From: Saprospiraceae bacterium
GTDB lineage: Bacteria; Bacteroidota; Bacteroidia; Chitinophagales; Saprospiraceae
DNA length: 64,000 bases
Direction of reading: 5' to 3'
NCBI GenBank assembly: GCA_016722295.1
Contig: JADKGL010000027.1
Coordinates: 1 to 64,000, forward strand
In this document: one piece after another, positions 37,704-46,155 of the stretch
How the letters are laid out: every line of letters starts with the position of its first letter
Numbering within the stretch: the first letter of the stretch is position 1
The notes under the pieces: generated by a model
Databases searched by the model: none
What the model was told of the DNA's origin: nothing
The model's input: only the letters and a program-made list of their open reading frames with translations
Program-made: the position numbers and the translations under genes

Positions 37704-38627
37704 ACGATTATCAAAGCTGAATTTTACGCAAGGGGGAAAGTGCTACTAAGTGGCGAATATTTTGTGGTGCATGGCGCTACATCTCTTGCGCTGCCCACTA
37801 AATTGGGCCAAAAAATGAAAATTCAAGAGTTATCTGGCTCGGAAGTAATTTGGAATAGCTTTGATAACAAAGGCAAAAAATGGTTTGAAGCTGAGATAGA
37901 CCTAATGGGTCTTGATGTTGTAAAAAGTTCAGATGAGCAGATTAGCAAATATCTAAAGAAACTTTTTAAAGCATGTTGCCAAAATAATTCTGAATTTCTC
38001 TCTCATTGGAAAAAATATAAAGTAGATCATTATCTAGAATTTCCAAGAGAATGGGGTCTTGGATCGAGTTCAACATTAATATACAATATGTCTGGCTGGG
38101 CAGATATCAATCCGTATCACCTCTATTTTGACATTGCGGATGGTTCTGGCTATGATGTGGCTTGTGCTGGTGCTGATGGACCGATACTCTATACTTTAGG
38201 AGATGGCAGCCTTAATGTTGAAGAAGTGGAGGTCAACTATCCGTTTAAGGATCAATTGTATTTTGTTCCACTTGGAAATAAGGTAAGCAGTAATGATGCT
38301 GTGAAACTTGCGAAAAAGAAAAATCCAGATAAAAAATTAATCGATAAAATTACCCATTTATCTGAAAAAGCATTAGAGTTAAAGACACTCAAAAGCCTTG
38401 AGACATGGATCAAAGAACATGAAGATTTAGTCTCTAGTTTTATAGGAATGCCTCGAGTCAAAGAAAGTAATTTTAGCGATTACTGGGGCGAGATTAAATC
38501 TCTAGGTGCATGGGGAGGAGATATGGTGCTTGTAACTAGTGAAAAACCCGAATCAGAAGTAGCAGCATATTTTGAAGCAAAAGGATATCCTACACTATTG
38601 AAGTATAAGGACCTTATTTACAAATAA
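37704..38627 (+). CDS. GYDIA-family GHMP kinase with a non-ATG start
   Basis: Small-molecule kinase of the GHMP superfamily, the GYDIA subgroup that in Bacteroidota accompanies the mevalonate pathway; exact substrate unproven. GHMP motifs: FYARGKVLLSGEYFVVHGATSLALP at the front, ATP-binding GLGSSST near residue 118, and the subgroup mark DGSGYDVACAGADGP. GTG at 37740 would cut off the conserved FYARGK segment. The frame is open upstream with no ATG in any frame nearby, so the start is probably ACG (37704) or ATT (37707), or the base is a miscall of ATG. The C-terminus AWGGDMVLVTS fits the family. A second GHMP kinase lies at 45186. Confidence 0.82.
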   Translation, partial: TIIKAEFYARGKVLLSGEYFVVHGATSLALPTKLGQKMKIQELSGSEVIWNSFDNKGKKWFEAEIDLMGLDVVKSSDEQISKYLKKLFKACCQNNSEFLSHWKKYKVDHYLEFPREWGLGSSSTLIYNMSGWADINPYHLYFDIADGSGYDVACAGADGPILYTLGDGSLNVEEVEVNYPFKDQLYFVPLGNKVSSNDAVKLAKKKNPDKKLIDKITHLSEKALELKTLKSLETWIKEHEDLVSSFIGMPRVKESNFSDYWGEIKSLGAWGGDMVLVTSEKPESEVAAYFEAKGYPTLLKYKDLIYK

Positions 38628-38672
38628 GACACATTCTCAATTTTTAAATTACTGTTCCCAACTAAATTAAAG

Positions 38673-38680
38673 TAAATTTG
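38673..38680 (+). promoter_or_regulatory. Predicted -7 box for the polyferredoxin gene
   Basis: TAAATTTG followed by CA, exact consensus, 22 bp before the ATG at 38703. Confidence 0.5.
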
Positions 38681-38702
38681 CAAGTATTAATTGCGAATTC
38701 AA

Positions 38703-40055
38703 ATGTATTCACATTCTCAACAGATTCTTGTAAAAAGAAGCTCCTATGCTATAGGAGTTGTAGGTTTGAGTATATTGTTTTTTATAGCGTTGCAATGGCT
38801 ACTGCCTTCTGTATTATGGCTTAGTCTATGTTTTTTATTTCTGACAGCTTCTGTTGCATTATATACATTTCAATTATATTATAACAAACCAATTGGAATT
38901 AAGAATAATTTTATTGAGTCACAGAGTTTGACAAATAGAGGTGCCATTGGTATACTTTTAGGATTTGTGCTAACAGGATTTTATTGCTGTCTGTATTGGT
39001 ATCCAGAACTTTTGGGGAAGGGAACTACTATGAATTCTGGACTTATCGCATTATTTGATCCATTGAGTTTCGCTTTGAAGAAACAACAAGCAAGTGAATG
39101 GTTTGTCTATGGTGTACTTTACACGTTTGCAATTCTAATTTTTGGAATCAAGTTTATTATAAAATATTGGGGTAATCGATACCAAATGTATCGGACGATT
39201 TCTGTGATTTTTTTTCAAATTATTTTTGCATTTTTACTTCCAGAGTTCATGCTAAGAATGAATCTTCCCTATAACGATCTAAAGAATATGTGGCCATTGA
39301 ATTATTACTTTTTTGATTCTTGGAATGTAGGGAATTTATTCAATGCGGGATTTTTAGGTAAATTGATGTTTTATTGGGGAATTGCGATGATATTTATTAT
39401 ATCACCTGTGTTGACTTATTTGTATGGCAAACGTTGGTATTGTAGTTGGGTCTGTGGTTGTGGAGGACTTGCAGAGACTGCAGGTGATCCATTCCGACAA
39501 TTGTCTGATAAGTCTATTAAAGCATGGAGATTGGAGCGTATTTTGATCTATTCAATCTTGTTATTAGCAATAATAATGACGATAGGAGTGATATATACAT
39601 CGCGCACAGGACTAGAATATCTCGCAGGAATTTCTACAGCAACACTGCGTTCTTGGTATGGATTTTTGATAGGAGCTGTATTTTCAGGAGTCATCGGTGT
39701 TGGTTTTTACCCAATATTAGGATCTAGAGTTTGGTGTCGTTTTGGTTGTCCAATGGCAGCTATTCTTGGCATACAGCAACGATTTTTCTCGAGATTTCGA
39801 ATCACAACCAATAGTGGCCAATGCATTTCATGTGGAAACTGTTCAAAGTATTGTGAAATGGGAATCGATGTCCGCTCCTATGCACAAAGAGGGGAAAATA
39901 TAGTGCGCGCTTCATGTGTAGGTTGTGGGATCTGTGCTTCTGTGTGTCCCAGAGGAGTATTAAAATTGGAGAATGATGGAACCAATGTTTTAGATCGTTT
40001 GAACAAGACAAAAACGAGTTTTATCAAAGAATCAGAAATTCAAAGAATTCGATAA
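38703..40055 (+). CDS. Membrane-bound polyferredoxin (NapH/NosR/CcoG-like 4Fe-4S protein)
   Basis: A 450-residue inner-membrane electron-transfer protein. I chose the ATG at 38703; a TTG at 38691 is also in frame. Several TM helices are followed by RWYCSWVCGCGGLAETAGDPFR and VWCRFGCPMAAILG, the membrane-embedded Cys motifs of this group. Two classical 4Fe-4S clusters come next (CISCGNCSKYC and CVGCGICASVCP). Such proteins pass electrons from the quinol pool or build oxidase/denitrification enzymes. The electron partner is not visible in the window, so a precise role cannot be assigned; the single-gene context with its own promoter gives no further clue. Confidence 0.8.
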   Translation: MYSHSQQILVKRSSYAIGVVGLSILFFIALQWLLPSVLWLSLCFLFLTASVALYTFQLYYNKPIGIKNNFIESQSLTNRGAIGILLGFVLTGFYCCLYWYPELLGKGTTMNSGLIALFDPLSFALKKQQASEWFVYGVLYTFAILIFGIKFIIKYWGNRYQMYRTISVIFFQIIFAFLLPEFMLRMNLPYNDLKNMWPLNYYFFDSWNVGNLFNAGFLGKLMFYWGIAMIFIISPVLTYLYGKRWYCSWVCGCGGLAETAGDPFRQLSDKSIKAWRLERILIYSILLLAIIMTIGVIYTSRTGLEYLAGISTATLRSWYGFLIGAVFSGVIGVGFYPILGSRVWCRFGCPMAAILGIQQRFFSRFRITTNSGQCISCGNCSKYCEMGIDVRSYAQRGENIVRASCVGCGICASVCPRGVLKLENDGTNVLDRLNKTKTSFIKESEIQRIR

Positions 40056-40290
40056 ATCCGACTTACTTCCTGCGTTTTATCAACGGATAACATATTAAGT
40101 AAAATTATATTTATTTTTTTATTAACATTGAAAATCTAATTTTTATCCAATTGAATTGAAAATTCTGAATTCATTTTTTCTATTTATTTGTTTTTTAAAA
40201 TGATCTTATATTATTATTATTGCTAATAAGTCATTGACTTTCAAATGAATTATAGTTGGAAAATAAAATATTAATGATAAATTTAATATG

Positions 40291-40402
40291 TACCTTTGAT
40301 CCAAGTAAATTGCGATTCCTTTTTCCACAAAATTCTCCACATGAATGGAGCTTTTTCCACAAAATGTGTGTTTTATATTTAAAATATCTTAATATAAATT
40401 TG
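40291..40402 (+). promoter_or_regulatory. dnaB upstream region: two -7 boxes flanking DnaA-box-like direct repeats
   Basis: In the 368 bp AT-rich gap (40056-40423) there are two exact -7 boxes, TACCTTTG (40291-40298) and TAAATTTG (40395-40402). Between them a perfect 15 bp repeat CTTTTTCCACAAAAT occurs at 40319-40333 and 40351-40365 (32 bp apart, about three helical turns), with a third CCACA at 40337-40341. TTTTCCACA differs from the DnaA box TTATCCACA at one base. The preceding 200 bp are nearly pure A/T. The signals suit DnaA control of dnaB or, less surely, a replication origin. Confidence 0.55.
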
Positions 40403-40423
40403 CATCATCAACTACCATAAAAA

Positions 40424-41926
40424 ATGAGCGAAATTCTCAGAAATCCTGATAGACCCTTTGGCGTAAGCAGTCGTAGAGCTGAGCAAGATACTACAGCTGT
40501 GCAGTATGACCGATTACAGCCACAGGCCACTGACCTCGAAGAGTCAGTTTTGGGTGCTATCATGTTGGATAAAGATGCGCTTCCTATAGTTTTAGATATT
40601 CTCCGATCAGAGTCATTTTACAAACCAGTACATCAGAAGATTTATTCATCGATGTTGCGATTATTTGAAAGTTCAAAACCGATAGATATTCTCACGGTTA
40701 CAGAAGATTTGCGAAAAGAGAAGGAATTGGATTTGATCGGTGGCGTAGCTTATATATTGCAGTTATCCAATAAAGTAAGTTCTTCAGCAAATATAGAATA
40801 CCATGCTCGTATCGTAGCACAGAAATTTATTCAACGTGAGTTGATTCGTGTTTCAACAGGTGTCATCAAAGAAGCTTTTGAAGATGAGAAAGATATCTTT
40901 GATATGTTGGATACTGCAGAGCAAGGTTTGTACGAGATTACAGATAAAAACTTGCGCCGTGGTTACCAAACAGTTGGGATGATCGCGCGAAAAAGTTTGC
41001 AGCAACTCGAATCCATGGCAAATAGTGCAGATGGCGTCGTGGGTATTCCTTCTGGATTTGCAGATCTCGACAAAATGACTTCTGGATGGCAAAAATCCAA
41101 CTTGATCATTATTGCAGCTCGTCCAGGTATGGGAAAGACTTCCTTGACATTGGCTCTAGCTCGGAATGCAGCAATGGATTATGCTAAACCAGTCGCATTG
41201 TTTTCACTCGAGATGAACAATATTGAGTTGGTCAATCGTCTGATCTCAATGGAAGCAGAAGTCGAAGGAGGCAAAATGCGATCTGCAAAGCTAGATGATG
41301 ATGAATGGGTAAAAGTCAACCAAGCTATCGAAAAATTGAGCGATACGCCTTTCTTTATAGATGATACACCTTCATTAAATGTATTTGAGCTTCGAGCCAA
41401 ATGCAGAAGACTGCATCAGCATCATCAGATTAGTATGGTGATCATAGATTACTTGCAGTTGATGACAGCAGGAGGAAATGACAAGAAAAGTGGAAGTCGT
41501 GAACAAGAGATATCTTCTATATCAAGAGCTTTGAAGGGATTAGCCAAAGAATTAAATATTCCAGTGATTGCATTATCCCAGTTAAATCGAGCTGGAGAAG
41601 TGAATGGATCTAAGCGACCTCAATTGTCTCACCTTCGAGAGTCTGGAGCTATAGAGCAAGATGCCGATATGGTACTCTTTATCTATAGACCTGATTATTA
41701 TGAAATGGAAAATCAAATCGACATGCCAAAAGGCTATACAGAATTGATTATCGCAAAACACAGAAATGGCGCGACAGGAAGTATTTTCCTTAGATTTAAG
41801 GATTCCTTCGCCAAATTCGTCTCCGCTAACCAAGATTTCAGTGCAGATCTTGGATTTGATTCACCGTTACAAGTTCTCATCAAGCCATCCAAAATGAATG
41901 AAATCCAAGAAGACATTCCATTCTAA
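40424..41926 (+). CDS. dnaB: Replicative DNA helicase DnaB
   Basis: Hexameric helicase at the replication fork. The 500 residues show the N-terminal primase-binding domain (PQATDLEESVLGAIMLD) and the RecA-like domain with Walker A (RPGMGKTS, near 235), Walker B region (MVIIDYLQLM), and the DnaB motifs SQLNRAGE, RPQLSHLRESGAIEQDADMV. No intein. Full length and intact. Its last 29 bp overlap the start of the next gene in another frame. Confidence 0.98.
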   Translation: MSEILRNPDRPFGVSSRRAEQDTTAVQYDRLQPQATDLEESVLGAIMLDKDALPIVLDILRSESFYKPVHQKIYSSMLRLFESSKPIDILTVTEDLRKEKELDLIGGVAYILQLSNKVSSSANIEYHARIVAQKFIQRELIRVSTGVIKEAFEDEKDIFDMLDTAEQGLYEITDKNLRRGYQTVGMIARKSLQQLESMANSADGVVGIPSGFADLDKMTSGWQKSNLIIIAARPGMGKTSLTLALARNAAMDYAKPVALFSLEMNNIELVNRLISMEAEVEGGKMRSAKLDDDEWVKVNQAIEKLSDTPFFIDDTPSLNVFELRAKCRRLHQHHQISMVIIDYLQLMTAGGNDKKSGSREQEISSISRALKGLAKELNIPVIALSQLNRAGEVNGSKRPQLSHLRESGAIEQDADMVLFIYRPDYYEMENQIDMPKGYTELIIAKHRNGATGSIFLRFKDSFAKFVSANQDFSADLGFDSPLQVLIKPSKMNEIQEDIPF

Positions 41927-42876
41927 GCCAAAGTCCAATTCTAGTAAAAAGGAAACTTCGAATTTTGAAAAATTTTATAAAAATTCGGATAAAAAAGAAT
42001 TGAAGGAATTCAGCTCAAAGCAGCTGGAAAGACTTCCATTGCGAAAACGAAACGAAGGAACTCTTGAGTCAAAGATTGAGGTGACCAAAGCTAGGGATCT
42101 CAAAGTCAATAAAGACTCCAAAAGAAAAGTCAATGCACCCAATAATTATGCAAATACGAGTAGTGAAGATTTTCGACTGAATAAATATATCGCACACTGT
42201 GGACTTTGTTCGCGAAGAGAAGCCGCAACTTGGGTGAAGGCTGGTAAAATCCAAGTCAATGGACAAGTGATGGACAATCCATCGTATATAGTCCAAAAGA
42301 CAGATAAGATCTTGTATGATGGCAAATCGATAAGACCCGAGATCCATAAAGTTTATATTCTGATGAACAAGCCTAAGAATGTAGTTACTACATTGAGTGA
42401 TGAAAAAGATCGACGCACTGTATTAGATTTACTTGGTGATCGCGTTGCAGAGCGCGTATATCCTGTAGGTAGATTAGATCGCAATTCTACTGGATTGTTA
42501 CTATTGACCAATGATGGTGATTTAGCTCAGAAACTTGCTCATCCATCTCATCAGATCAAAAAAATCTATCACGTTGGATTGAATAAAAATTTGACGAAAA
42601 ATGATTTTGATAAAATCATGCAAGGACTCAAACTTGAAGATGGATTCACCAAAGTAGACAGCATGGACTATGTGGATGACAAAAAGGGATGAAGTAGGCA
42701 TAGAAATCCACAGCGGGAAAAATCGCATCATTCGTCGGATTTTCGAACAATTAGACTACGAAGTTAAAAAATTAGATCGCGTGTATTACGGAGGTTTGAC
42801 AAAGAAAAATTTACCACGAGGAAAGTTTCGCTTTTTATTACAGCAAGAAGTCATCATGCTCAAACATTTTATCTAG
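41898..42876 (+). pseudogene. rRNA pseudouridine synthase of the RsuA/RluB family, one frameshift
   Basis: Modifies uridines in rRNA. A basic low-complexity N-tail (about 90 residues, common in Bacteroidota RluB) is followed by an S4 domain (RLNKYIAHCGLCSRREAATWVKAG) and the catalytic domain with VYPVGRLDRNSTGLLLLTNDG, the Asp in GRLDR being catalytic. The frame breaks in AAAAAGGG at 42681-42688 and resumes KRDEVGIEIHSGKNRIIRRIFE ... YGGLTKKNLPRGKFRFL to 42876. Combined length about 325 residues. The ATG at 41898 lies inside the end of dnaB (29 bp overlap, different frame), suggesting coupled expression. An ATG at 41894 belongs to dnaB's own frame. Confidence 0.88.
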
Positions 42877-43130
42877 AGCTTGCTCCACAAGAATTTTAGA
42901 TCTTTTTCACGTTTTCAATAATCCACATCTCATTTTGAAGGCATCTTGATAATTTGCTATTATTTTTCTATTCAGCTCATTCTCAAGCAAAAACACATCC
43001 AACAAAAAATATCTGAAAATATTTTTTACAGAATGTCGAATAATTCGGCACATCGTCATATATTTGTACTGATAATCGTCGATAATTAGATATAAAGATA
43101 TCCGAAGCATCGAATTTCGTAGTTGAACTT

Positions 43131-43178
43131 GCAGGAGCCAGACGCTGTGTGGAATACCACTACAGCGACTGGACTTGC
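43131..43178 (+). other. GC-rich compound hairpin in the gap between the pseudouridine synthase and dinB
   Basis: Within 512 bp of AT-rich DNA (42877-43388) a compact element has outer arms GCAGGAGCCAGACGCTG and CAGCGACTGGACTTGC that pair with few mismatches, and inside them GTGG-AATA-CCAC. No T-run follows on either strand, so it is not an ordinary terminator. It could be a small structured RNA or a repeat. The rest of the gap holds only the palindromic repeat at 43.24-43.32 kb. Confidence 0.5.
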
Positions 43179-43240
43179 TAAGTGATTAAAAAATTTGAAA
43201 TATGACACCTAAAATATATAAAAGTGAAATCACAATCCAG

Positions 43241-43318
43241 ATAATAGTTAATAGATAATAGATAATAGATAATAGTGATTTCTTGTCACTTTTACCTATT
43301 CACCATTATCCATTCACT
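43241..43318. repeat. Imperfect palindrome built from (GATAATA)n-type units
   Basis: The left arm (about 43250-43278) is repeated GATAATA units ending AGTGA. The right arm (43286-43318) reads, on the other strand, as the same pattern with scattered substitutions. The tip is AGTGA-TTTCTTG-TCACT. Just after it, 43321-43360 has a second word family (CACATTTTCAAATTTGCACATTTG split over units) seen before Bacteroidota genes. Words CTATTCACCA and CCATTCACTA are shared with 19.1 kb. Confidence 0.65.
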
Positions 43319-43388
43319 AGATTTCATTTGCACATTTTCAAATTTGCACATTTGCAAATTAACTAATTATAATTATCACATTAAAAAA

Positions 43389-44546
43389 ATGCGTTCCATC
43401 CTCCATCTAGATCTCGATAGTTTCTTTGTCTCGGTAGAAGTATTGAAGAACTCTGCTTTGAAGGGGAAGCCACTCATCGTCGGAGGTACTAGCAATCGCG
43501 GGGTAGTAGCGGCATGCAGTTATGAGGCAAGAGCTTTTGGTGTACATAGTGCGATGCCAATACGCATGGCATTGCGACTTTGTCCACAGGCTATAATATT
43601 GCGAGGCGACCACGATAGTTATATCAAGCATTCGGAACAAGTGACGGAGATTATAGATGAAAGGGCACCATTATTTGAAAAATCAAGTATAGACGAGTTT
43701 TACCTCGATCTTACAGGGATGGACAAGTATTTTGGATGTATGAAGTGGAGTACAGAGTTGCGCCAAACCATAATTAAAGAGACAGGTCTACCTATTTCAT
43801 TTGGGCTCTCAATCAATAAAATTGTATCCAAAGTAGGAACAAATGAGGCAAAACCCAATGGCACGATTGAAATTCCACAAGGTGTAGAGCGCAGTTTTCT
43901 TGCGCCACTATCTACGAATAAGATGCCAGGTATCGGCAAAGAGACCTACAAGCGATTGAGCTTTATGGGTGTTCGGACGATCAAGATCCTCAGCGAAATC
44001 CCAGTAAAATTATTAGAGCGCGAGTTTGGCGAAAGTGGAAAAAGTATGTGGCAACATGCCAATGGTATAGATCACAGTGCAGTAGTTCCTTATCATGAGG
44101 CAAAATCTATATCTAAGGAGCAGACCTTTGAACAGGATACACTGGATATGCAGAGAATTAGGCTTATCTTGTTGAATATGACTGAAAAACTCGCATTTGA
44201 GTTGCGCGATACCAATAGACTTTGTTCAGTGGTGACCATTAAGATACGTTATGCAGACTTCAACACATATACCAAGCAAAGCAAGATAAGATATACCGCA
44301 TTGGACAAGCCTATTTGGGCGGTAGTGCAAGATCTTTTTGAAAAATTGTACGACAGACGCCAACTCATCCGCTTACTTGGTGTCAAACTGGGAGGATTGA
44401 CTTATGGCAAAGCTAGTTTGAATTTATTTGAAGATACTGAGGAACAAATAGCTCTATTGAAACAAGTAGATCACATTCGACATCGATTCGGATATGAAGC
44501 TATACAGCGAGGCGTATATCAAGGTTCTGGTAAACTAAGACGCTGA
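43389..44546 (+). CDS. dinB: DNA polymerase IV (Y-family translesion polymerase)
   Basis: Error-prone polymerase for lesion bypass. The frame is open from 43275, but the extra residues derive from the upstream repeats; MRSILHLDLDSFFVSVE at 43389 is the canonical start. 385 residues: catalytic DLDSFF with Asp, YEARAFGV steric-gate region, SIDEFYLDLTG with the catalytic DE, SFGLSINKIVSKVGT, the thumb helix-hairpin-helix (PGIGKETYKRL), and the little-finger domain (SISKEQTFEQD). The C-terminal clamp-binding peptide may be SLNLF. Monocistronic; no SOS box could be judged. Confidence 0.95.
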   Translation: MRSILHLDLDSFFVSVEVLKNSALKGKPLIVGGTSNRGVVAACSYEARAFGVHSAMPIRMALRLCPQAIILRGDHDSYIKHSEQVTEIIDERAPLFEKSSIDEFYLDLTGMDKYFGCMKWSTELRQTIIKETGLPISFGLSINKIVSKVGTNEAKPNGTIEIPQGVERSFLAPLSTNKMPGIGKETYKRLSFMGVRTIKILSEIPVKLLEREFGESGKSMWQHANGIDHSAVVPYHEAKSISKEQTFEQDTLDMQRIRLILLNMTEKLAFELRDTNRLCSVVTIKIRYADFNTYTKQSKIRYTALDKPIWAVVQDLFEKLYDRRQLIRLLGVKLGGLTYGKASLNLFEDTEEQIALLKQVDHIRHRFGYEAIQRGVYQGSGKLRR

Positions 44547-44590
44547 ACTTTTCTAAGAAAAAAACTGTTTTACAAGCTAAATTTAATAAG

Positions 44591-44998
44591 ATGTGGAAAT
44601 CAGTTTTTATTTTAATTATTAGTTTATTTCTAGTCATGGATTCGAATACATTGTGCGCACAATATTCAGCAGCACATAATTCAGGGTTCAAATTAATTGA
44701 GACAAAGACATTTCGATATGACAATGATCATGATATTTTTGAATTTAAAACACCTACAAAATTAAATGCATTTTATGTCGTAGTGAAGGATGCAAATGTA
44801 GGATTCAATAATGTCGTCATCCATTATGTAGATGGTACAAAAAATACAATCGAACTAAATAAGAATTTATTTCCAGATGTATATAGTATGATTATGAGTC
44901 CTAATACTCCGGGAAAGGCGATTAAGAAAATTTATTTTTACCATAGTGTAAAAGTCACTAAGAGGCAGAGACCAAGAGTCGAACTTTGGGTGAAATAA
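44591..44998 (+). CDS. Secreted protein of unknown function
   Basis: 135 residues with a signal peptide (MWKSVFILIISLFLVMDSNTLCAQ) and a small beta-rich body (KTFRYDNDHDIFEF, LNAFYVVVKDANVGFNNVVIHYVDGTKNTIELN, AIKKIYFYHSVKVTKRQRPRVELWVK). The alternation of strands suggests a single beta-sandwich. I do not recognise the family. It follows dinB after 44 bp on the same strand and is most likely periplasmic. Confidence 0.75.
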   Translation: MWKSVFILIISLFLVMDSNTLCAQYSAAHNSGFKLIETKTFRYDNDHDIFEFKTPTKLNAFYVVVKDANVGFNNVVIHYVDGTKNTIELNKNLFPDVYSMIMSPNTPGKAIKKIYFYHSVKVTKRQRPRVELWVK

Positions 44999-45173
44999 GG
45001 ATTTTATTCGATATAGAAAATAAAATTCATCTAAAGATTATTTTATTGTATTCACACGATCAAAAAATTTTTTCGAAAATAGTAAAATTATAACTCAGAG
45101 TTTTTCGAAAGAAATTCGCTAGAATAAATATTATTATTAAAACAAGGATTCCTCATAATTCACTAATAAAGCT

Positions 45174-45181
45174 TATATTTG
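45174..45181 (+). promoter_or_regulatory. Predicted -7 box abutting the mevalonate kinase start
   Basis: TATATTTG, exact consensus, only 4 bp before the ATG at 45186. With the usual start point about 4-7 bp downstream of the box, this transcript would be leaderless. Confidence 0.5.
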
Positions 45182-45185
45182 TCTA

Positions 45186-46055
45186 ATGGAATCCTCCACA
45201 GATAAAAAATATCCTGCCAAATTATTGCTCATCGGTGAGTATAGCGTGCTGTATGGGTCAAAAGCATTGGCAGTTCCGATAGATAAATTTTTTGTACAAT
45301 GGATTCATGAGAACGGAAGTCCATCGCATTATGAGTTAATGCAGTTGCTCATTTACTTGATGGATCATAAATCTGAATTTCATTTTTTGAATTTAGAAAA
45401 ATTGAAAACCGATATTAATGGCGGTAGATCATTGTATAGTACAATCCCTACAGGCTATGGATTAGGCAGTTCTGGTGCTGTATGTGCAGCAATATTAGAT
45501 CAATATAAAATAGACGAATGCAGTATTGAAGAGACACACAGACAATTGATTTTACTAGAAAATTATTTCCACAAAAAAAGCTCTGGGATCGATCCTTTGA
45601 TCTCGTATTATCAATCGCCAATGATCATCGAAGATCGCCCCATTTTATTGGATAAATCTTATATGGCACAATTGAAGAATTATAATTTATTTCTTATTGA
45701 TAGTAATGTAAAAAGAAAAACTTCAGAATTTGTCGAATTATTTAAAACGAAAATGTCTGATCCAATATTTTCAGAATCCTATACGCAGAATATCATTGCA
45801 TTAAATAATTCGCTTATAGATTTTTTTATAGACAATCAATGTTTCAAATTTTCAGAAGCATGGAAAGAGCTCTCTACCTTATCTACATATTATTATAGAG
45901 AAATGATTACTTCTGAAATGGAAAAAATTTGGGAACCATTATTTTTAAAAAATAATTATCTAAAAATTAATGGCGCTGGTGGAGGAGGTTATTATACATT
46001 GTTGTGTGAAAATCAATCATTTATGGATTTTCCATTTTCAAAAATGTCCATTTGA
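45186..46055 (+). CDS. Mevalonate kinase-like GHMP kinase
   Basis: GHMP-family kinase of 289 residues, best matched by bacterial mevalonate kinases, which phosphorylate mevalonate in isoprenoid synthesis. Motifs: YPAKLLLIGEYSVLYGSKALAVP, the ATP-loop TGYGLGSSGAVCAAI, HKKSSGIDPLISYYQSP, and C-terminal GAGGGGYYTLL. It is shorter than many homologues but has all three GHMP motifs. Together with the GYDIA kinase at 37.7 kb it suggests a mevalonate route to isoprenoids, with the other enzymes elsewhere. No neighbouring pathway genes. Confidence 0.82.
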   Translation: MESSTDKKYPAKLLLIGEYSVLYGSKALAVPIDKFFVQWIHENGSPSHYELMQLLIYLMDHKSEFHFLNLEKLKTDINGGRSLYSTIPTGYGLGSSGAVCAAILDQYKIDECSIEETHRQLILLENYFHKKSSGIDPLISYYQSPMIIEDRPILLDKSYMAQLKNYNLFLIDSNVKRKTSEFVELFKTKMSDPIFSESYTQNIIALNNSLIDFFIDNQCFKFSEAWKELSTLSTYYYREMITSEMEKIWEPLFLKNNYLKINGAGGGGYYTLLCENQSFMDFPFSKMSI

Positions 46056-46155
46056 GTTTTTCTGTTTTTATTTTTTAAATTTCCTGTGCAACCATTTGAT
46101 CAAACTTCGACCTATCAATTGTAAAAACTATTAAACAATATTAAATTTAAAATTT

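Noticed and set aside
42907..43110. Minus-strand open frame of 67 codons in the gap before dinB
   Set aside because: No recognisable motif, no promoter box, and its Tyr/Ile/Arg-rich make-up is what AT-rich non-coding DNA gives by chance.
43275..43388. Longer N-terminus for dinB
   Set aside because: The added residues come from the repeat words; the canonical MRSILHLDLDSFF start at 43389 is an ATG with the family motif at once.
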